A DNA stretch of 64,000 nt from TMED26 sp002694075. Its GTDB lineage: Bacteria; Pseudomonadota; Alphaproteobacteria; Thalassobaculales; Thalassobaculaceae. The stretch lies in assembly GCA_036160575.1 (NCBI GenBank), contig JAYYDT010000025.1, forward strand, positions 39,097 through 103,096. Direction: 5' to 3'. The translations under genes were made by a program, and so were the position numbers. Each line of letters starts with the position of its first letter. Within the stretch, counting starts at the first letter, position 1. Positions 59,409-64,000 of the stretch are shown here, piece after piece. The notes below the pieces were generated by a model. It had not been told where the DNA came from. It searched no databases and saw only the letters and a list, made by a program, of their open reading frames with translations.

Positions 59409-61013
59409 ATGGACAGCCCGGTCAATCGCTTCTCCGGCGAGCAGATGATCCTGGCCAGCGCCGCCAGTGACGATCTTCGTCATGTTTTGCGCGGTGTCAT
59501 CGAAGCCACCGCCGCCGGCGGCCGGCCGCGCTACCCCCCGGCGACGGGCCATGCCTTGGCACGGGCCATTTTGACCCGCAATTACGCGCGCGCCTTGCTG
59601 GAGCTTTGCCATTTGGTCGGCGCCGCCGAGCGGATTGACCGCCGCCACGGTTACGCCGGGGTTTTTTGGGCCGTGACGCCGGCTTTGTCGGCGAGTTTTC
59701 AAGCGCGCTTTCAGGCCGGCGCGGCGGGCGCGCCGATGGTCGCCGGGCTGGCCGTCAATGGGCGGGAGATTTTTGTCGCCCATGGCCGCGAAAGCTTCGC
59801 GATTTCTTATGCGCGCATGCCTTTCCTCGCCGCCCTCCTCGATTTCATGATCACCGCGCTCGGCTTCAGGGCCGTCGACCACTTGCTCGCGCCGGTCGTT
59901 GACCAGGTCCCGGGGGCCGTGCCGCAAACCGCCAATGCTCTCGCACGGGCGATTTATGGCTATTTGCGCGATCACTTGCCACCGCCCCAGGAAAATCGAA
60001 AACGTTATACGCTCTTGGCCTTTTTGAAACAGCGCACCGGCGCCCATTTCACCGCCGCCGACATCGATGACGCGGCGGTTTTCGACTTTTGGACCGGACC
60101 GCCGGGGGACGGCGGGGACTATCGTCTGTACAGCCGCGTTGTGGGCAGTTTCCTCGGCCTGCGGGAGTTTTTGGAAGTCGGCCAAAGACGGTTGGAAATG
60201 GAACACGCCGGCCCCTTGTTCGGCGAACGGTGGGTCCCCGGCGACCTCGCGCCGGCGCCGAACGCGCCAAGCTTGCTGGACCTCTGCGGTCCCGAGCGAT
60301 CCGCGCGATTGAAGTTCTTGACCAAGCGCGAAGCCGATTTGTTGGGGCCGATTTTATCGGCCGCGCCCAGCGATTTGGAAGCGATGTCACTATCGCTGGC
60401 GCGCGCCGCCGTTTTTGGGCCGATGCAGGCGCGCCTTAGCCAAGCCCTGCGCCGGGGGCTCGGCCGGCCAGCCTGTCGCCGCTTGCTGGCGCAGGGACCG
60501 GCCGGCGATTATCGGGATTTCGCCGCGCGGCTTTCCGGCGTGGTCGACCGGTTGGCGCTAAGTGGCCTGGCCGCCTTGCATATTTTAGCGATGGTCGGCC
60601 ATCCGGCGGCGGTCGCGCCGATTTTGGCCGAGGTGACCGATCCCGCCTGGTTGGGCCACCTTCGGCCGCCGCCGCAGGGTAAGCGGGCCGGCGCGCGCTT
60701 GGTGGGGGATTTGTATCGCCGCTTGGCCACCGGTGACTGCGACCCCGGTGTGGCGGCGCTTTTGGCCCGTGCCCGCCGCGCCCACCGGCGCCTCGAACGG
60801 GATGGCTTTCGTGCCGATCAGGTCGCCGACCCGGCGGTCGTCGCGGCGGCCGCCGCTGGGTTGGCACCGGTGGACCGGGCGGTGGCTGGCGGGCGCCTTT
60901 ATCTCAAACGGTTGACTCGGGTCGGCGACGGATTTACCGACGACGCCCTGTTCGCCGCCGACCTGGTCCGCTTTCGGCGCCGATTTGCGACCCTTTATCT
61001 CGATTCCGCCTAA
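59409..61013 (+). CDS. Hypothetical protein of 534 residues, no family recognised
   Basis: The frame is clearly coding by its third-position GC and lack of competing genes. The protein is alanine- and arginine-rich, mostly helical by appearance, with no signal peptide; one mildly hydrophobic stretch (about 130-155) is too weak to call a membrane helix. Readable local features are a G-R-E-I-F-V-A-H-G-R-E-S block near 115-130, a Leu-rich middle, and a basic C-terminal third ending R-R-F-A-T-L-Y-L-D-S-A. ATG at 59409 follows AAAGG; a GTG eight codons upstream is possible. A TusA-like gene follows 74 bases later. I cannot assign a function. Confidence 0.8.
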   Translation: MDSPVNRFSGEQMILASAASDDLRHVLRGVIEATAAGGRPRYPPATGHALARAILTRNYARALLELCHLVGAAERIDRRHGYAGVFWAVTPALSASFQARFQAGAAGAPMVAGLAVNGREIFVAHGRESFAISYARMPFLAALLDFMITALGFRAVDHLLAPVVDQVPGAVPQTANALARAIYGYLRDHLPPPQENRKRYTLLAFLKQRTGAHFTAADIDDAAVFDFWTGPPGDGGDYRLYSRVVGSFLGLREFLEVGQRRLEMEHAGPLFGERWVPGDLAPAPNAPSLLDLCGPERSARLKFLTKREADLLGPILSAAPSDLEAMSLSLARAAVFGPMQARLSQALRRGLGRPACRRLLAQGPAGDYRDFAARLSGVVDRLALSGLAALHILAMVGHPAAVAPILAEVTDPAWLGHLRPPPQGKRAGARLVGDLYRRLATGDCDPGVAALLARARRAHRRLERDGFRADQVADPAVVAAAAAGLAPVDRAVAGGRLYLKRLTRVGDGFTDDALFAADLVRFRRRFATLYLDSA

Positions 61014-61087
61014 GGGGCTTTTGCCAAGCGCGCGCCTGTGCCACATAGGGCAAGGGGGCGATATTCCGGCGCGAAAGGGCAAGGGCG

Positions 61088-61327
61088 ATGACGACAGATG
61101 ATGACGCGGCAACGGTCGACGCGCGCGGCTTGCGCTGCCCATTGCCGGTCCTGAAGGCGCGCAAGGCGATCAAGGATCTGGCGCCCGGCGCGCTTCTCAC
61201 GGTGCTCGCCACCGACCCGGCCGCCCCCCTCGACTTTGAGCACTTCTGCGCCACCCAGGGCCATGAAATGGTGGCCAGTCGCCATGACGGCGACACCCTG
61301 ATTTTCGAAATCCGGCGTGGCGTCTGA
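61088..61327 (+). CDS. TusA-family sulfur carrier protein
   Basis: This 79-residue protein has the TusA fold with the active C-P-x-P motif in L-R-C-P-L-P-V-L-K (Cys near residue 17). TusA proteins relay persulfide sulfur to tRNA thiolation, molybdenum cofactor enzymes or sulfur oxidation. The G-H-E and D-T-L-I-F-E-I-R-R elements complete the domain. No DsrE or rhodanese gene is adjacent, so the partner is unknown. Confidence 0.93.
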   Translation: MTTDDDAATVDARGLRCPLPVLKARKAIKDLAPGALLTVLATDPAAPLDFEHFCATQGHEMVASRHDGDTLIFEIRRGV

Positions 61328-61366
61328 CCGCCGGTCGAGGCGCCGAAGCCCCAGAGCCCCAGAGCC

Positions 61367-62536
61367 TTAATAGGAGCGGGGTAGACCGAGGACGTGCTCG
61401 GCCAGGTAGGACAGGATCATATTGGTCGACACCGGCGCCACTTGGTACAGGCGGGCTTCGCGGAATTTGCGTTCGACATCATATTCCTCGGCGAAGGCGA
61501 AACCGCCATGGGTCTGCACACAGGTGTCGGCGGCGGCCCAGGCGGCGTCGGCGGCCAACATTTTGGCCATATTCGCCTCGGCGCCGCAGGGCTGACCGGT
61601 TTCAAACAAATAAGCCGCCTTTTCCGCCATCAGCGCCGCCGCTTCGGTCGCCGCATAGGCCTTGGCGATGGGGAATTGCACGCCCTGGTTCTGCCCAATC
61701 GGTCGGTTAAAGACTTCGCGGTCCTTGGCGTAGCTGGTCGCCTTTTCGATGAACCAACGGGCGTCGCCGATGCTTTCATGGGCGATCAAGACGCGCTCGG
61801 CGTTCATCCCGTCGAGGATGTAGCGAAAACCTTTACCTTCCTCACCAATCAAATTGTCAGCCGGAATTTCCAGGTTATCGAAGAAGATCGCGGTGGTGGC
61901 GTGGTTGATCATGGTGCGGATCGGTCGGATCTCCAAGCCATTGCCAACCGCCTCGCGGATATCGACCAGGAACACCGATAGGCCGTCGGTGCGCTTCTTG
62001 ACCTCTTCCTTGGGGGTGGTGCGGGCCAACAACAGCATCATATCGGAATGCTCAATGCGCGAGGTCCAGACCTTCTGGCCATTCACGATATAGCCGCCAT
62101 TTCCGTTTTTAACCGCCGTCGTGCGCAACGACAGCGTGTCGGTGCCGCTGGTCGGCTCGGTCACGCCGAAGGCTTGCAGGCGCAATTCACCGGTGGCGAT
62201 TTTGGGCAGATAAGCTTGCTTTTGCGCTTCGCTGCCATGGCGCAAAACGGTGCCCATAATATACATCTGGGCGTGACAGGCGCCGCCATTGCTGCCGGAC
62301 CGGTGGATTTCCTCGAGGATCGCCGAGGCGGCCCGCACGCCAAGGCCGCTGCCGCCATATTCCTCGGGGATCAAGACGGCGAGAAAGCCGGCTTCGGTCA
62401 GGGCTTGGACAAATTCGGTGGGATAGGCCCGCTCACGGTCCTTTTCGCGCCAATACTCGCCCGGAAACTCTTCGCAAAGGGCGCGCACGCTGCGTCGAAT
62501 TTCGGTGATCGTGTCGTCTGCCGCGGTCCATTCCAT
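61367..62536 (-). CDS. Acyl-CoA dehydrogenase
   Basis: This 389-residue FAD enzyme has V-L-I-P-E-E-Y-G-G in the N-domain, A-F-G-V-T-E-P-T-S-G-T-D in the flavin domain, a base-region D-G-M-N-A-E-R-V-L, and Q-T-H-G-G-F-A-F-A-E near the C-terminus, which ends L-G-L-P-R-S-Y. Start at 62536 (M-E-W-T) is preferred on family pattern, though an ATG seven codons earlier has a similar RBS. It stands alone between tusA-like and dgcA-like genes; the substrate is unknown. Confidence 0.93.
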   Translation of the reverse strand: MEWTAADDTITEIRRSVRALCEEFPGEYWREKDRERAYPTEFVQALTEAGFLAVLIPEEYGGSGLGVRAASAILEEIHRSGSNGGACHAQMYIMGTVLRHGSEAQKQAYLPKIATGELRLQAFGVTEPTSGTDTLSLRTTAVKNGNGGYIVNGQKVWTSRIEHSDMMLLLARTTPKEEVKKRTDGLSVFLVDIREAVGNGLEIRPIRTMINHATTAIFFDNLEIPADNLIGEEGKGFRYILDGMNAERVLIAHESIGDARWFIEKATSYAKDREVFNRPIGQNQGVQFPIAKAYAATEAAALMAEKAAYLFETGQPCGAEANMAKMLAADAAWAAADTCVQTHGGFAFAEEYDVERKFREARLYQVAPVSTNMILSYLAEHVLGLPRSY

Positions 62537-62644
62537 GGTTTGTCTCGTCCCTGCCATCGCTTCACTCGCTATCTGTTTAGCGCGCCGGGGCGGCGACGAG
62601 AAGACCCCTGCGGCGACAGGTCCAACTTACGCGGTTGGCGGGCG

Positions 62645-63631
62645 TTATCCCCAGAGCTCGGCGGCGGGCGGTGTGACCTGGCTGCCATCGAAGACGAGAC
62701 CGGGTTGCCGGTCTTCCTTCAGCAACAGCGGACCGTCCAAATCGACGATCGCCGCGCCTTGGGCGACCAGGCAGGCCGGCGCCATCGCCAGCGAGGTGCC
62801 GACCATGCAGCCGACCATGATCGCCAAACCCTCGGCCAGTGCCGCGTCGCGTAAGGCGAGGGCTTCGGTCAAGCCGCCGGTTTTGTCGAGCTTGATGTTG
62901 ATCATGTCGTATTTGGCGGCCAAGCCCGGCAGGCTGGCCCGGTCATGGCAGCTTTCGTCGGCGCACAATGTCACGGGCCGCGGCGCCCCGGCGAGCGGGT
63001 CATCGGCGCCGGCCGGCAAGGGTTGCTCGATCATTTCAACGCCAAGTTCGGCCAAGCGCGGCGCCAGATCGAGATAGGTCGCCAAATCCCAACCCTCATT
63101 GGCGTCGACCACCAAGCGCGCCGCCGGGGCGCTGGCGTGGATCGCGGCCACCCGGTCGATATCGGCGCCATCGCCGGTCATTTTGAGCTTGAGGATCGGG
63201 CGCGTCGCGTTGGCCGCCGCTGCCGCCGCCATCGCCTCCGGCGTATCGACACCAAGGGTGAAAACCGTTGTCAGCGGGACGGGCGCGGCGATTTCGGCCT
63301 GGTGCCAGGCCGCTGTGCCGGTTTGTTTGGCGGCCAGATCCCACAGCGCGCAGTCAACCGCGTTACGGGCCGCGCCGGGTGGCAAATGGGCGGCCAACGC
63401 GGTCCGCCCCAGGCCATTGGCGATCGCCGGCGCGACCGCCGTGATTTGGGCGCGCACACTGTCCATGGTTTCACCATAGCGGGCATAGGGCACACATTCG
63501 GCCCAACCGCGCGCGGCGCCGTCATGGATTTCGACCACCAGGACCTCGGCCTCGCTACGGGCGCCGCGCGAAATGCGAAACACCCCGGCCAAGGGCCAGG
63601 TTTCGGCGCGGACCGTCAAGCGCCGGGTCAA
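62645..63631 (-). CDS. dgcA: Enolase-superfamily epimerase, probable N-acetyl-D-glutamate racemase DgcA
   Basis: This 328-residue protein has the muconate-lactonising/Ala-Glu epimerase active site: K148/K150 in L-K-L-K, metal ligands D176, E202 and D225, and K247 in N-I-K-L-D-K-T-G-G. It starts with TTG overlapping the stop of the upstream DUF1611 gene by 4 bases. In marine proteobacteria the DUF1611 protein DgcN and this epimerase DgcA degrade D-glutamate via N-acetyl-D-glutamate; the tight coupling here supports that reading. A dipeptide epimerase of murein recycling is the alternative. Confidence 0.85.
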   Translation of the reverse strand: MTRRLTVRAETWPLAGVFRISRGARSEAEVLVVEIHDGAARGWAECVPYARYGETMDSVRAQITAVAPAIANGLGRTALAAHLPPGAARNAVDCALWDLAAKQTGTAAWHQAEIAAPVPLTTVFTLGVDTPEAMAAAAAANATRPILKLKMTGDGADIDRVAAIHASAPAARLVVDANEGWDLATYLDLAPRLAELGVEMIEQPLPAGADDPLAGAPRPVTLCADESCHDRASLPGLAAKYDMINIKLDKTGGLTEALALRDAALAEGLAIMVGCMVGTSLAMAPACLVAQGAAIVDLDGPLLLKEDRQPGLVFDGSQVTPPAAELWG

Positions 63632-64000
63632 GACGCCAGCCCGTCCACCAACGCGCCAACGCCGGTGTCCATCGGGTCGACCGCCGGCAGCCCGGTTTCG
63701 TCGGCCGCCCTGGCCAGGTAATCGGCGCGCTCGTTTTCCGGCAAGGTCGAGGTGTTGATGGCGACCCCGACAAAGCGGGCCGCCGGGTTGGTTAGCTTGG
63801 CGGCCCTCAGGTTAAGGTCCATGCAGGTTGTCAAATCGGGCAGGCTGTAGTCGGGCAGCCCGCGCATATGGGGGCGGCCGGCCTCATGACACAGTACCAG
63901 GGCGTCGGCCTGGGCGCCGTGGATCAAGCCCATGGTCACGCCGGAAAAAGAGGCATGGAACAGCGAGCCTTGACCCTCGATCACGTCCCAATGATCGGGG
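63628..64000 (-). CDS. dgcN: DUF1611 protein (DgcN-like), 3' part, truncated by window
   Basis: The frame runs off the right edge; about 124 C-terminal residues are visible. The stretch H-W-D-V-I-E-G-Q-G-S-L-F-H at the edge, then L-I-H-G-A-Q-A-D-A-L-V-L-C-H-E, is characteristic of the C-terminal domain of DUF1611 proteins. Members of this family adjacent to an enolase-superfamily epimerase have been identified as N-acetyltransferases acting on D-glutamate (DgcN). The gene overlaps dgcA by 4 bases. Confidence 0.82.
   Translation of the reverse strand, partial: PDHWDVIEGQGSLFHASFSGVTMGLIHGAQADALVLCHEAGRPHMRGLPDYSLPDLTTCMDLNLRAAKLTNPAARFVGVAINTSTLPENERADYLARAADETGLPAVDPMDTGVGALVDGLAS

Noticed and set aside
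61345..61365. Repeated GCCCCAGA units after the TusA-like gene
   Set aside because: Only two imperfectly bounded 8-base units in GC-rich DNA; no functional context.

Overview
The window comes from a high-GC Gram-negative chromosome, most probably an alphaproteobacterium of Rhodospirillales type. The pointers are the strongly GC-biased third codon positions, tight gene packing with many 1-8 base overlaps, an RNase P RNA of bacterial A type, the coaBC-dut-moeB arrangement, and the density of acyl-CoA enzymes. The exact genus cannot be read from the sequence. No insertion sequence, prophage, CRISPR array, tRNA or rRNA was seen. About 60 protein genes and one structural RNA gene (rnpB) are supported.

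Layout. 1-6002: the end of a DsbD/ScsB-type membrane thiol reductase, a peroxiredoxin with a clear intrinsic terminator, the leftward coaBC-dut-moeB operon, and a rightward pseG-pseI pair for a nonulosonic (pseudaminic-type) acid. 6008-13594: a first acyl-CoA island with two crotonase paralogues, an MmgE/PrpD protein, a paired acyl-CoA dehydrogenase and an NDP-forming acyl-CoA synthetase. 13600-14178: a hemerythrin-like protein. 14257-23396: a second acyl-CoA island around a divergent promoter that carries a perfect palindrome. It contains an acyl-CoA ligase, an acyl-CoA dehydrogenase, an MFE-2-like SDR, a MaoC hydratase, a MarR regulator, an alpha-methylacyl-CoA racemase, a solitary ParE-like toxin, a DUF35 protein with a non-canonical thiolase-like partner, and a crotonase.

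23425-31009: a TPP enzyme divergent from an RraA/HMG-aldolase-like protein, a polyprenyl-phosphate glycosyltransferase, leuC-leuD-leuB, and a DDAH-like amidinohydrolase. 31045-39273: a crotonase, a DUF2062 protein, HMG-CoA lyase, an orphan molybdenum hydroxylase large subunit, and an AceE-like E1 divergent from an Lrp regulator. 39350-46668: a class III aminotransferase, a LysR regulator with a small divergent gene, apt, an MFS transporter, AcuI-type reductase, a canonical SCP-x-type thiolase and a winged-helix regulator. 46784-49125: CoxE/CoxD-like maturation proteins. 49225-49640: rnpB. 49742-64000: an M20 amidohydrolase, an AmiD-like amidase, a DMT exporter, an Uup-type ABC-F ATPase, a DjlA-like co-chaperone, a D-2-hydroxyacid dehydrogenase, serine deaminase, a serine hydrolase, an unrecognised 534-residue protein, a TusA-like protein, another acyl-CoA dehydrogenase, and the end of a putative dgcN-dgcA pair for N-acetyl-D-glutamate metabolism.

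How it works together. The strongest theme is coenzyme-A chemistry. The 14257-23396 island holds the activities needed for beta-oxidation of a 2-methyl-branched acid (activation, racemisation, dehydrogenation, hydration, oxidation, C-C cleavage), with a DUF35/thiolase-like pair that resembles retro-aldolases of steroid side-chain degradation. A single operator overlapping both divergent -10 boxes, plus a MarR gene inside the rightward operon, suggests autoregulated, substrate-induced control. No wholly unprecedented system is evident. The best candidates for new biology are that regulatory circuit, the aldolase-like pair, the orphan toxin, the LysR-controlled 60-residue protein and the unknown 534-residue protein.
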